Shown one piece after another: positions 9,325-18,562 of a stretch of DNA of 26,441 nt. The translations under genes were made by a program, and so were the position numbers. Under the pieces are notes generated by a model. The model did no database searches. It was not told where the DNA came from and was given only the letters and a program-made list of their open reading frames with translations. This DNA comes from UBA987 sp047620825. GTDB lineage: Bacteria > Bacteroidota > Bacteroidia > NS11-12g > UBA9320. The stretch lies in contig JBLHOC010000020.1 of the NCBI GenBank assembly GCA_047620825.1, forward strand, positions 1-26,441. Reading direction: 5' to 3'. The stretch's first letter is position 1, and each line of letters starts with the position of its first letter.

Positions 9325-11079
9325 ATGAATGTATTAAAAATGACCTTAACGGTGGCACTCACTTCCTGTTTTACGTATGCGAGTAGTCAAGGGTTTAAGG
9401 AAAAAATGAAATCAAAAATCCCGGTAAAGGATAATTCAGAAATTTATAAATGTGGCTACGTCCATAAGTTAACATTGAAAGAAAAAGCGAATCCAATGAA
9501 AGCACTACAAAAGGGCTTAGCTGGAGGTGTTACGGATGGGAGTAACCCGGATTTAGGCAAAGCGGCAATTTCTGTGTTTTATCAAGCCCACTTACATCCT
9601 CAAAATATCATGCGTTACCCAACAAAAATTCCAGGTTGGGAAACCTGTGGTGATGCAGTCTTTGCAGGATTCACCAATCGAAGTGGATTGGGGTTGAGCT
9701 CTACGGACGGCACCTTTAAAATGGACGAACAAACCATCGCTTACGCTGGAGCGGGGACTTATTTTCAGGGATTTAAACCCGTTGAGAGAGGAGATAAAAA
9801 AATTACGATTACCAGCAGTAATGGGAATAAGGTGGAATTGGACATTGGGCCAGGAATGCCATTGGAAATCAAAACCATAGATGGCTAATCAAAAGGGGAA
9901 GATGTCATTATTGATGGCACAAAGGATATTGTCATCGAATTAGTAGGAGGTGACTCTGATCCAAACGCAAGGTTACATGTCCAATTAATCTACAAATTGG
10001 TTGGGACACCGATTATGTTCGACATCACAGTGACTCGAGCGAGTAATAAAATTTACATTCCCAAAGAAGCTTTCAAAAATTTCGAAGGATCTCCTTCACC
10101 TTTCATGAAAAACAATACCCTCATCGTGAATCGGGTTTCTGGAAAAGTGATTGATGGTACGGATGCCAGTGCTCTGAGAACCATTAGCGCTTATATGGAT
10201 TGGTGGCCAATAAAAATGGGCGGAGATCTGTCCATAGGCAACATGATTACGAGGGGGGTTGACTCTACCAAGAACACCAATATCACAATTGACTTAAAAA
10301 CTAAAGGCGAATATTTATTTACAGCAAGCAAAACTGGTCCATATATCTCTCCTCCTATAAAATTGATGAAAAATGTGGCAATTGCCTCATTTGTAGTTCG
10401 AGGAAATATGACATCAACTAAAACGACCACAGAAGGAGATTGGTTGGTTACACGAAAAAAGTGGTTTCCAGAATATTCAGACGCCACTTGGAACACGCTT
10501 ACGGAGAAGTTGTATAAGCAGTTTAAAACGAAACTAGAAGCGGAGTTCCAAATGAATATCCTGCCACTTGAACAGGTCGTTAACGCAGAAGCTTGTATGT
10601 ATGCAAAACCAATTGCAGACCAATCGACGAAAAATTTTGTAGAAGTAGGAGCGGGGGGAACCAAGCGCATTTTAACGACTTCGACCTCAGATGTCTTTAA
10701 AGATTTAAGCATCACGTTTCCAGGAGATTTTGTAAGCGAGCGATTGGTAAATGAATTGGGTGTTGATGCGGTGTTAGCCGTAACAATTGACCTTAACTTC
10801 AATTACGAAACAGAGGGTTTGGATCCAGTGATAAGTATTGAAGCGTTTGCGCCAAATGTGAGTTACAAAACAGCAGCAAAGTATTTTTCAATGAAAGCAA
10901 ATACCAAATCAAAGTCACTTAGCTCAAGCAAAGCGATGTCTGGCACAACCGACGAAATCATTTACAACATGATAAAATCGGATGCCTTTGTTACCGGTTT
11001 TGTGGATGCATTGAAACAACTATCGATACAAGAAGACGCCTATCCAGTGTGCGAGAAGTTATGGAAAGCAAAGCTTTAA
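9325..11079 (+). pseudogene. Secreted protein of unknown function, interrupted by an in-frame TAA
   Basis: One frame of 585 codons runs from ATG 9325 to 11079 with a single TAA at 9886-9888 (codon 188). The sequence on both sides is coding-like in the same frame (before: LEIKTIDG; after: SKGEDVIIDGTKDIVIELVG), so this is one gene with a nonsense mutation, not two genes. It starts with a signal peptide (MNVLKMTLTVALTSCFTYASSQ). The later part has a segment ERLVNELGVDAVLAVTIDL that recalls periplasmic lipoproteins, but I do not recognise the family. As written the product would be a 187-residue fragment. The gene is next to broken signalling genes, which fits loss of the whole locus. A point sequencing error is the alternative. 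Confidence 0.75.
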
Positions 11080-11087
11080 ATAGACAT

Positions 11088-11273
11088 ATGAATATCAAGA
11101 AAAATTGTTGTTACATCCGGGTCTCTGAAATATTTGGGGCCTGGAATAACACAAACAAGTTAGGTCTGTTTGTAATCCTATTATTCTTGGGTCTGGCCTA
11201 GTCTGTAAGCGCTCAAGATTCACTAAATACAGTGACTTACGAAGATTGTAAAAAGGAATCTAAGACGCGATAA
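11088..11273 (+). pseudogene. Remnant of a small secreted protein gene
   Basis: From ATG 11088 the frame gives a stretch ending LGLFVILLFLGLA, then a TAG at 11199-11201, then SVSAQDSLNTVTYEDCKKES and a TAA at 11271. Read through the TAG (probably once CAG, giving LGLAQSVSAQ) this is a good signal peptide with cleavage site, followed by only about 20 residues. The rest may be deleted. From 11274 to 11478 I see no further coding sequence, only a short imperfect hairpin around 11356-11375. Weak evidence, but the signal peptide fits the surrounding decay. Confidence 0.4.
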
Positions 11274-11478
11274 ATGATCCCATATTTAACTTGTTTAACG
11301 TTAAAATGGTGTCTAAAGCTTAACCAAAAATTGCGCAACATTTCCACTGAGGCACTTACGGTGCAAGCCTTTTGCACGGTGTAATGTTGAAGTGTTATCC
11401 TTGATGCTTTGTTCTGGTTACCCGTAATAATATTTGAATGACATTTACCTTAAATGTTGTTATTTGTACACCTTTAAC

Positions 11479-13290
11479 ATGAAGAATACTTTAATCCGAC
11501 TCCATTTCAGCATCATATTCTTATGTGCCATCGTTCAATCATTTGCAACTGTAAAAGATTCACTACTAATCACTCAACTAGGAACCAACTCACTCAATAT
11601 TGTTTACAGTAATCCTGACTCTGCACGCGCCTTGATTAATCAAGCCTTAAGGTTGTCTATACAAAGTGAGCACCCTGGACTATTAGGTCTAACCTATAAT
11701 TATTTAGGGATTTATCATGATGTAGTAGGAGACAACGATTCAGCATTTATTGGGTACCATCAGGCTGTTGGTTATGCGAACAAGCAACAATCTAAAATTA
11801 CGCTGGCTGCTAGTTACAATAATATTGGCTTATTGCATTGGAATTTAAATCAGTTGTCGGACGCGTCCGAATACTTTTTTAAAGCAGCTGAAATCTATGA
11901 AGGTAATGGAATGAAAAGGGACTCGCCAACTCCTATAGTAATATTGCGCTCATTTTTGAAGACCAGAATAGGTCAGACGATGCATTGGATTATGCTAGGA
12001 GATCATTAGCGATAAGGCTTACGCTAAAAGACACCTTAAATATTGGTCGCTCGTATGCCAATATTGGTGTCTTTTTAAGTACTAAAGGACTATTGGATTC
12101 AGGTGTTTATTATGCGACCAAAGCCCTACCGTTTTTTAAGAAATAGAATAATACATACGGATTAGGCATGTGTTATCAAAACATTGCAACCGATTTTTAT
12201 ATGCTAAAGCAAACTGACAGTGCCTTGTTTTACGCAAATCAAGCCTTGAAGCTGAGGTTAAGTCTTGGCAACAAAAAATACATTGTAGCGACTTACGGAC
12301 TATTAGGAAACATCCATAGAACCCGTAAGAGTTTGTATTGAGTGATCGTGCTTATCGAGAAGCGGGCTCAATTTATAAAAAATACAATGTTCAAGGAGAG
12401 CTTTGGAAAATCTATAATGGCCTTGCTGAAGTCAACGAACAGTTGAACCGACCTGATTCAGCGTTGCAATTTTTAAAAGCAAGGATTTTAATCACAGATA
12501 CTCTTCACAGCGAAGAGGAAATTGCGAAGCTTTACGAAATTGAAGAGCAATACGAATCGGAAAGGACAAAAAGAGCCTTGGCCGTGTCTAACAGTGAACT
12601 GCCGGTAAAAAAACAACAGAGTCAGCAGTTACTTTTTATAGCAATTATTGCAGCGCTTCTTACCTTGACGACAATTCTGTTTTTTATGTTTAGGATCCGA
12701 AAGAATAAAGAAGCGAAGCAAAAGGAATTGCTACTTCAGAAGTTGGAAATATCGAGTGAATTGCATGATAACATCGGTTCGCAGCTGACCTACCTAAATA
12801 TAAAGTTAGAGCAAGTGAAGATCCAAAACTAGGAACTGATTTAAAAGAGATTAAACAATTTGCTAAGACCACAATTACAGATTTACGAGGTGCAATATGG
12901 GGACTAAGTAAAGATATTTCGATTCGCGATTTTGAGATGAAAATAGCGATCGAAATCCAAAAGGCGCAACAAGATGATTTAGCTGTAGAATTAGATTTTA
13001 AATCTGATTTTACAGGAACGCTTCATTCCATCACCGCCGTTAACGCGTTGAGAATTGTACAAGAAGCGTTACAAAATGCGGTGAAACACTCGAAGGCGTC
13101 TAGTATTAAAATAAAAGCGGTTATTGGGGTTGATGAACTGACAATATCAATCACAGACAATGGCGAGGGTATGGTGAAAAAGGGAAATGGGTTCGGACTA
13201 CCTTTTATGGAACAACGCGCAGAAAAAATGAACGCTAAACTTTCTATCAAATCATCAGATAATGGTACCGAAGTGTTATTGACGAAATAG
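11479..13290 (+). pseudogene. TPR-containing sensor histidine kinase, broken by three frameshifts and one stop
   Basis: Four reading segments join into one kinase of about 604 residues. It has a signal peptide (MKNTLIRLHFSIIFLCAIVQ), a TPR domain (SYNNIGLLHWNLNQLSDASEYF and later SYANIGVFLSTKGLLDSGVYY), a membrane segment (LLFIAIIAALLTLTTILFFMF), a HisKA_3 box with the phospho-acceptor (SSELHDNIGSQLTYLNIKLE) and a HATPase domain (NAVKHSKAS, DNGEGM, GFGLPFMEQRAEKM). Lesions are a one-base loss near 11913-11920, a TAG at 12144-12146, a one-base loss near 12332-12336, and a one-base loss in the A run near 12825-12829. Adding one base at each run restores a smooth TPR and kinase sequence. The product cannot be functional as written. 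It was probably the partner of the regulator at 13339. Confidence 0.88.
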
Positions 13291-13338
13291 GGCATATGAC
13301 TTATAGTAATACATACAGGGACAGAACAACTTTGTAAC

Positions 13339-13977
13339 ATGATTAAAGTAGCACTCGCAGAGGATAATGTGTTTTTAGGTCAGAATATGATGGATCAGTT
13401 AAGTTCGTATCCACATATTCATTTTAAGTTTTGGGCGCAAAACGGAAAATCTTTGTTGGAGCAATTGTCCAAAGGAGAGCTTGTTGATCTCGTGATTATG
13501 GACATTGAAATGCCAGTGATGGATGGCATCAAAGCGACTGCTGAGGTAACGCAACAATTCCCTCAAATAAAAGTAATGATGTCAACCGTATTCGACGACG
13601 ATGACAATTTGTTTAATGCAATAAAGGCAGGAGCAAATGGCTATTTGTTAAAGGATGAGCCCATTGAAAAGTGCTTCAGAGTATCTGAAGTAATGGACGG
13701 AGGCGCGCCAATGACGTCAAGTATTGCGATGCGAACACTAAAGTTGTTACGTGCAAACCCAACGGAGTTAGCACCTATTAAAGAGTTTAATCTGACAGGC
13801 CGTGAAACTGAAATATTGGAATAATTGTGCCAAGGATTAAGCTATAATCAAATAGCAGAAAATCTAATCATCAGCCCTAAAACTGTTCGAAAGCATATAG
13901 AAAATGTATACTTCAAACTTAACGTGCATAGCAAGTTAGAAGCGTTAAAGGTCGCTCAAAAAAATCGATTGATTTAG
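13339..13977 (+). pseudogene. LuxR-type response regulator, truncated by an in-frame TAA
   Basis: The frame gives 212 residues if the TAA at 13822-13824 (codon 162) is read through. The receiver is complete (E9-D10, phospho-acceptor D55 in VIMDIEMPVMDG, K in GYLLKDE). The stop falls in the first helix of the DNA-binding domain. Before it is LTGRETEILE; after it LCQGLSYNQIAENLIISPKT and VRKHIENVYFKL continue in the same frame to a TAG at 13975. The lost residue is most simply Gln (CAA to TAA). A receiver-only product of 161 residues could still be made but could not bind DNA. It lies 48 bases after the broken kinase gene and was probably its partner. Confidence 0.88.
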
Positions 13978-13982
13978 AGTAA

Positions 13983-14003
13983 ATGCGACATCTGTCGTAT
14001 TTT
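13983..14003 (+). terminator. Possible hairpin terminator between convergent genes
   Basis: ATGCGAC (13983-13989) pairs with GTCGTAT (13994-14000), one G-T wobble, 4-base loop, followed by TTTAATC. It is 6 bases past the regulator stop. The T run is short. Confidence 0.45.
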
Positions 14004-14074
14004 AATCGAATCAATAAAATTGGTACTTCAATCTGAGACCAACCAATATCAAAGTAGATTGATGAATTTATAGG

Positions 14075-14623
14075 TTAGACACAAACCAAAGGATGAAACG
14101 GTTCGGGTGGATATTCCACTCGTATTGTGTCGGTTTTGTGAACTTTACCACCTTTAAGAACAACGGACATGACACCTGTTTTTCGAAAGATGTTGCCCTC
14201 ATTGTCTTTAGAGATAACAGCCTTTAACAATCCTTGTCGGATGCCATTAAGTTGTTTACAAGGTTCTCGCAAACCCGTAACTTTTAGTTGAGCAGATTCG
14301 CCTAAATGCAAAATAGTGTTTGTGGGGAGGTTTAATAATTCTATTCCTTCAGTCGTAATATTTTCACCAATTAGGCCAGGTTGTATGTCAAATCCTTCAG
14401 CTTTAAGTTCATCAAATAATTCACGATGAATCAGATGTACTTGTCTCAAGTTAGGCGCATCCTTTTTCTTAAAAACCAAATAGCGATGCTTTACGGTTTT
14501 ACCTGCATGCACATCACCTTCAATACCAAAGTCTTGAATCAATTCAATAGCGTCTTCATTGAACTTTGACATACTGTGTGTGCCACTTTTGCTAAGGGCT
14601 ATAATTCTTGGTGTAGATTTCAC
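14075..14623 (-). CDS. MOSC-domain protein
   Basis: 182 residues from a GTG at 14623 (MKSTPRIIALSKSGTHSMSK). MOSC features are GIEGDVHAG, VHLIHRELFDELKAEGF, PGLIGENITTEGIELL and the conserved cysteine in TGLREPCKQLNGI. The MOSC domain is shared with molybdenum cofactor sulfurases and YiiM/YuaD-type proteins and is thought to carry sulfur or bind the molybdenum cofactor. The substrate here is unknown. The frame is open upstream to 14818, but that would add 65 residues lying inside the divergent lipoprotein gene, so the GTG is chosen. No molybdopterin genes are nearby. Confidence 0.85.
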   Translation of the reverse strand: MKSTPRIIALSKSGTHSMSKFNEDAIELIQDFGIEGDVHAGKTVKHRYLVFKKKDAPNLRQVHLIHRELFDELKAEGFDIQPGLIGENITTEGIELLNLPTNTILHLGESAQLKVTGLREPCKQLNGIRQGLLKAVISKDNEGNIFRKTGVMSVVLKGGKVHKTDTIRVEYPPEPFHPLVCV

Positions 14624-14738
14624 TCCCGCAAAATAACGTTTCCAGTCTCTTTTTAAAGTCAAAAGTCTCCAATAAGTGTCAAGAAATGGAGTGTCAGTCG
14701 ACAACGGGAGGTATATTGCAATTATCTCAATAAGAGTT

Positions 14739-15551
14739 ATGAAAAACACATTCTTAATTACTTGCCTTTTAGCTTTTATTTTCATTGGATGTAAAGAAGA
14801 TCCACCAAAAATTGACACGGTAGATACGACTAAAACAGAGTTATCAGAACCAACAGTTGAGGCTAAATACCGACCTTTTTTACACTTTTTTACAAGTATT
14901 CATTGTGGTGGATGCGGAAGGTTTGGCATACCAGTTTCTGACGAAGTTGCAGCTGAAATGGGAGATACAATATTCATGTTACCAACCCATTTTAAGTACA
15001 ACGATGTATTTATCAATAAGTCTACATTGGCCATAGAAAAAGCCCTTGTTGTTACTTATCATTCGCCACAATTGTGGGTGAATAAAAAGGAACATACTTA
15101 CGATATCATCAACTTTTCTCATGATAAGGCGGCGGAATATTTGAAAGCAGAATTGCGTAAGGAGTTAAATACAAACCCAGGCGTTGCGTTAGGTTTAAAT
15201 TATAAGTTAAAAGATAACGGTCGCGTAGAAGTGGTTGTGGCCATTGAAAATGTGAACAACGACTCAGCCGAATATCACTATGAAGTGTATGGTATGGAAG
15301 ATGGGCTCAATGAAGTTCAAGCCGGGAACACACCATATCGTAGAGATCATGATCGAGTAAATCGAGGTGGACAATTCGGAGATATGGGGAAAATGCACAA
15401 GTTTGGAGGAAAAGAAAAGGTGGTAGAACGTTTCGAATACATTCCTTGTTTAGGCTGTACACCTGAGAATCTATATTTTACGGTGATTGCATGGAAGGCG
15501 TTAGGTAACGGTCGCTTTGAGTATGTAAACGCAAAGACGTTTAGAGATTAA
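14739..15551 (+). CDS. Omp28-like lipoprotein with thioredoxin-type CxxC
   Basis: 270 residues from ATG 14739. A lipoprotein signal peptide ends at IFIGC (cysteine about residue 18). Near residue 55 is HFFTSIHCGGCGRFG, a thioredoxin-fold start with C-G-G-C, followed by a pattern like Omp28-related proteins of Bacteroidota (about residues 70-110). A second C-L-G-C sits near residue 245. It is probably anchored in the outer or inner membrane facing the periplasm or surface; whether it acts as a redox enzyme is unproven. It is divergent from the MOSC gene with 115 bases between. An upstream extension of the frame to 14676 lacks support. Confidence 0.7.
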   Translation: MKNTFLITCLLAFIFIGCKEDPPKIDTVDTTKTELSEPTVEAKYRPFLHFFTSIHCGGCGRFGIPVSDEVAAEMGDTIFMLPTHFKYNDVFINKSTLAIEKALVVTYHSPQLWVNKKEHTYDIINFSHDKAAEYLKAELRKELNTNPGVALGLNYKLKDNGRVEVVVAIENVNNDSAEYHYEVYGMEDGLNEVQAGNTPYRRDHDRVNRGGQFGDMGKMHKFGGKEKVVERFEYIPCLGCTPENLYFTVIAWKALGNGRFEYVNAKTFRD

Positions 15552-15573
15552 CTCTAATAACTTTATCCTTCTT

Positions 15574-16071
15574 TTAGGCTTATCAATTCTTTGTTCTTTA
15601 TAGGGCTTACCAGCCCTATAACCCGGTTTTCATTTTTTCTCGATAAAAAAACGAAACAAAAAAATCAAGACTTCTGAATTTTTCCTTGAATTCTACGAAA
15701 GGCTTTTTTTCCCCGCATTCAAAGTCGCTGCGCTTTCCTGCCTGCTTAGCGCGAGGCCAGCGCACAAAAGTCTTTCTTGATTTCGACAGAAAACTTCAAA
15801 GGTCAGGTTGAATCACCCACAGATTGTTTAGCGTTGGCACGACAGAAATGCGGGCCGGTGTAGGGGTGAATTGAGGATGCCTTAGTAAATGAATGATTTT
15901 TTACTAAGTACGTCATTCAGAGAATGCGACGTAAGGAGAATGCGAAGAATCTGTCGATTGGAGGTGAAGAATCAAAGAGCGTGGTGGAAGTGGAAGCATA
16001 TTTCTGTCAAAGGCTTTTTCTTTACTTTTTGGCCTTCAAAAAGTGAAATCGGTTAGGCTGATAAGCCTAAA
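15574..16071 (+). repeat. Noncoding inverted-repeat element (MITE-like or repeat-cassette)
   Basis: This stretch has no reading frame of note. Its outer ends are a perfect 13-bp inverted repeat (TTTAGGCTTATCA at 15574-15586, complement at 16059-16071). A longer imperfect inverted match runs from 15601 (TAGGGCTTACCAGCCCTA) against the complement of about 16014-16069, going through T- and A-rich blocks. Both ends can also fold on themselves (TAGGGCT-TACC-AGCCCTA; TAGGCT-TATC-AGCCTA). The interior contains a further hairpin at 15909. This fits a dispersed non-autonomous repeat of the sort common in Bacteroidota intergenic regions. No target duplication could be assigned. Nothing indicates a gene inside. 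Confidence 0.6.
15909..15953 (+). repeat. Copy of a GTCATTC...GAAGAATCT intergenic repeat, with hairpin
   Basis: TACGTC (15909-15914) pairs with GACGTA (15928-15933), and inside ATTC pairs with GAAT. The sequence starts GTCATTCAGAG and ends GCGAAGAATCTG. It is a longer relative of the motif at 17791-17817. The motif GTCATTC(A/T)GAGC...GCGAAGAATC is known to me as a widespread intergenic repeat. Confidence 0.6.
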
Positions 16072-16150
16072 GCAAAACCAATGGCTGGAAAGCTCTAAAG
16101 GCAGAAAAGTAAAATGGGTAATAGGACGATAGCCCTAAAGCAGAAAATAG

Positions 16151-16158
16151 TAGTTTTG
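16151..16158 (+). promoter_or_regulatory. Bacteroidota -7 promoter box of glyS
   Basis: TAGTTTTG fits TAnnTTTG and lies 19 bases before the glyS ATG, so the transcript would have a very short leader. No clear -33 box is seen. Just upstream are three loose copies of CTAAAGCagAAAA at about 16064, 16091 and 16131. Confidence 0.4.
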
Positions 16159-16177
16159 CGCCTCATAACGTGTATTG

Positions 16178-17713
16178 ATGTCAGAAGAGCTTTTTAAGAA
16201 CGTAATTTCCCATTCCAAGGAGTATGGTTTCGTATTCCAGTCAAGTGAAATTTATGATGGATTAGCCGCCGTTTACGACTATGGTCAAAATGGTGTTGAA
16301 CTAAAGAAAAATATCCGAGAATATTGGTGGAAAAGCATGGTGCAGTTGCACGAAAACATCGTTGGTGTTGATGCGGCTATATTTATGGATCCACAAGTTT
16401 GGAAAGCGAGTGGTCATGTGGATGGCTTTAGTGATCCAATGATTGACAACAAAGACTCAAAAAAGCGCTATCGTGCGGATGTCTTGGTGGAAGATTACCA
16501 GGAAAAATATAGGGTAAAAAATCAGAAAGAAATAGACAAAGCCAAAAAACGATTTGGTGAAAGCTTTGATGAAGCACAGTTTGTGGCAACAAATCCCAAT
16601 ATTGCTAGAAACAATGCCAAAATCAGTGAAATTGATGCCCGATTAAAAGATGGTCTTGAATCAGGGGAGCTACATAAAGTGAAAGCACTGATTGAAGATT
16701 TAGGTATTGCGTGTCCTGTTTCAGGAAGTAAAAACTGGACAGATGTTCGACAGTTCAACTTGATGTATAGCACACAAATGAGTGCTACAGATGGTGAAAG
16801 TCAAATTTATCTTAGACCAGAAACGGCTCAAGGCATATTTGTCAATTACCTAAACATTCAAAAGACGGGTAGAATGCGCTTGCCATTTGGTATCGCACAA
16901 ACTGGAAAAGCTTTTAGAAATGAAATTGTAGCGCGACAATTCATCATGAGAATGAAGGAATTTGAGCAAATGGAAATGCAATTTTTTGTACAGCCTGGTC
17001 AAGAAATGAAATGGTATGACTACTGGAAAACCCAACGATTAAAGTGGCATAAAAATTTAGGAATTGATGGCTCCAAATATCGCTATCATGACCACGTTAA
17101 AATGGCGCATTATGCCAACGCAGCTGTAGATATCGAGTATGACTTCCCATTTGGATTTAAAGAAGTGGAAGGCATTCATTCTCGAACTGATTTTGACTTA
17201 AAGCAACACGAAGAATTTACAGGAAAGAAACTTCGATACTTTGATAACGAGACCAATGAAAGCTATGTGCCATATGTGGTTGAGACTTCTATTGGACTAG
17301 ATCGTATGTTTTTGGTGTTAATGACCAATTCACTTCAGCAAGAAGATTTAGGAGAGGGTAAAACCCGAACCGTATTGAGATTGCCAGCCGCGTTAGCACC
17401 ATATCAATGTGCTATTTTACCTGTTGTTAAAAAGGATGGTTTACCTGAGTTGTCTCAAGAGATATTCAATCAGTTGAAACTCGATTTTAATTGTTATTAC
17501 GAAGAGAAAGATAGTATTGGGAAACGATACCGTCGCCAAGATGCCATTGGAACACCTATCTGTATCACGGTAGATCACGACAGTCTTGAAGACAATGCAG
17601 TCACGATTCGTTTCCGTGATTCTATGGAGCAAAAACGCGTTGCCATCACCGAATTGGAAGCCATCATTTCAAAAGAAGTGAGCATGAAAGTATTGTTGCA
17701 GGGACTTGTTTAG
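16178..17713 (+). CDS. glyS: Glycyl-tRNA synthetase (single-chain alpha2 type)
   Basis: 511 residues from ATG 16178 (a TTG codon directly before it is not needed). This is a class II synthetase that charges tRNA-Gly with glycine using ATP. Visible signs are the N-terminal YGFVFQSSEIYDGLAAVYDYGQ-type opening, motif 2 (FRNEIVARQFIMRMKEFEQM), IYLRPETAQGIFVN, motif 3 (ETSIGLDRMFLVL) and a C-terminal anticodon-binding domain (APYQCAILPVVKK onward). This is the homodimeric type, usual in Bacteroidota, not the alpha2beta2 type. It is complete and stands alone between two noncoding stretches. Confidence 0.96.
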   Translation: MSEELFKNVISHSKEYGFVFQSSEIYDGLAAVYDYGQNGVELKKNIREYWWKSMVQLHENIVGVDAAIFMDPQVWKASGHVDGFSDPMIDNKDSKKRYRADVLVEDYQEKYRVKNQKEIDKAKKRFGESFDEAQFVATNPNIARNNAKISEIDARLKDGLESGELHKVKALIEDLGIACPVSGSKNWTDVRQFNLMYSTQMSATDGESQIYLRPETAQGIFVNYLNIQKTGRMRLPFGIAQTGKAFRNEIVARQFIMRMKEFEQMEMQFFVQPGQEMKWYDYWKTQRLKWHKNLGIDGSKYRYHDHVKMAHYANAAVDIEYDFPFGFKEVEGIHSRTDFDLKQHEEFTGKKLRYFDNETNESYVPYVVETSIGLDRMFLVLMTNSLQQEDLGEGKTRTVLRLPAALAPYQCAILPVVKKDGLPELSQEIFNQLKLDFNCYYEEKDSIGKRYRRQDAIGTPICITVDHDSLEDNAVTIRFRDSMEQKRVAITELEAIISKEVSMKVLLQGLV

Positions 17714-17790
17714 TTAGGCTGTTGGGTTATTGGGTTATTAGGGGGGCACAGATAATTAACATTAGGCCACCGAAAATGTGGTTGAGTGCA

Positions 17791-17817
17791 GTCATTCAGA
17801 GCGCAGCGAAGAATCTC
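17791..17817 (+). repeat. Second copy of the GTCATTC...GAAGAATCT intergenic repeat
   Basis: It starts GTCATTCAGAGCGCAGCGAA and ends GAATCTC. It lies in the 213-base gap between the convergent glyS and methyltransferase genes, which otherwise holds only a short direct repeat (TTGGGTTA twice, about 17724-17740). Confidence 0.65.
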
Positions 17818-17926
17818 AATGAAGGGAATAACGACTCCAAAACCGGTTGATTCAGGATTTATAACTCTTCAACAATTAATGAAGTGGAGAAGACAAGAAT
17901 GAATTTTAAATTCACTTATTCCAAAT

Positions 17927-18562
17927 TCACTCATTGAACCCTTTTTTCTTAAACCGGCAAAAAGTAAAATTTTGCAATGTTTCAAAAGGTGTCTCATGGT
18001 CCACATTGATGCATTCCATTTTGGTAAATTGATTGGAGAACGCCTGGGTCATCGACTCTTGTGAATATTGTGTAATCTCAACGCCACTACACTTTATTGG
18101 GCCATTTTCTGAAAAGGTACCTAAAATTAATGTGCCAAATGGCTTGAGGGCTTGATGCACATTTTTGATGTACGTTTTTACTTGCTGATCTGAATTTAAG
18201 AAATGAAACGAAGCACGGTCATGCCACACATCGTATTGTTCGATGGTATGAAATTCAGTGACATCCGAAACAATCCAATTCACCTTATTTTGTCTATCGT
18301 CTAAACGAAGCTTGGCACGCTCTATGGCTGCTTTTGATATGTCGAGTACCGTCAAGTTAGTATATCCAAGAGCCAATAGGTGGTCAACTAGAAAACTATC
18401 ACCACCACCAATATCAATGATGGATGCGTCTAGTGGTAGTTTCAATGCTCCAATAAATTCGAGAGATGTTGTTGGTGTAGGTTGGTACCAACTTACATCA
18501 GAAAGAGATTTTGTTTCGTAAATGTTTTCCCAATGCTTTTTAGAATCGAATTTAGTTGTCAT
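17927..18562 (-). CDS. Class I SAM-dependent methyltransferase
   Basis: 211 residues from ATG 18562 (MTTKFDSKKHWENIYETKSL). Motif I is ASIIDIGGGDSFLVDHLL (about residues 46-63), followed by an acidic residue in LTVLDISKAAIERAKLRL and a later VSDVTEF. This is a small Rossmann-type methyltransferase of the UbiE/Methyltransf_11/25 kind. The opening HWENIYETKSLSDVSWYQP resembles proteins annotated as thiopurine/tellurite-type methyltransferases, but the substrate is not readable. The start overlaps the end of the membrane protein gene by 11 bases, so the two are translationally coupled. An alternative ATG at 18580 adds six residues. Confidence 0.85.
   Translation of the reverse strand: MTTKFDSKKHWENIYETKSLSDVSWYQPTPTTSLEFIGALKLPLDASIIDIGGGDSFLVDHLLALGYTNLTVLDISKAAIERAKLRLDDRQNKVNWIVSDVTEFHTIEQYDVWHDRASFHFLNSDQQVKTYIKNVHQALKPFGTLILGTFSENGPIKCSGVEITQYSQESMTQAFSNQFTKMECINVDHETPFETLQNFTFCRFKKKGFNE

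Noticed and set aside
14624..14818. Upstream extension of the MOSC gene
   Set aside because: It lies over the start and signal peptide of the divergent lipoprotein gene and the extra residues do not match the MOSC family.
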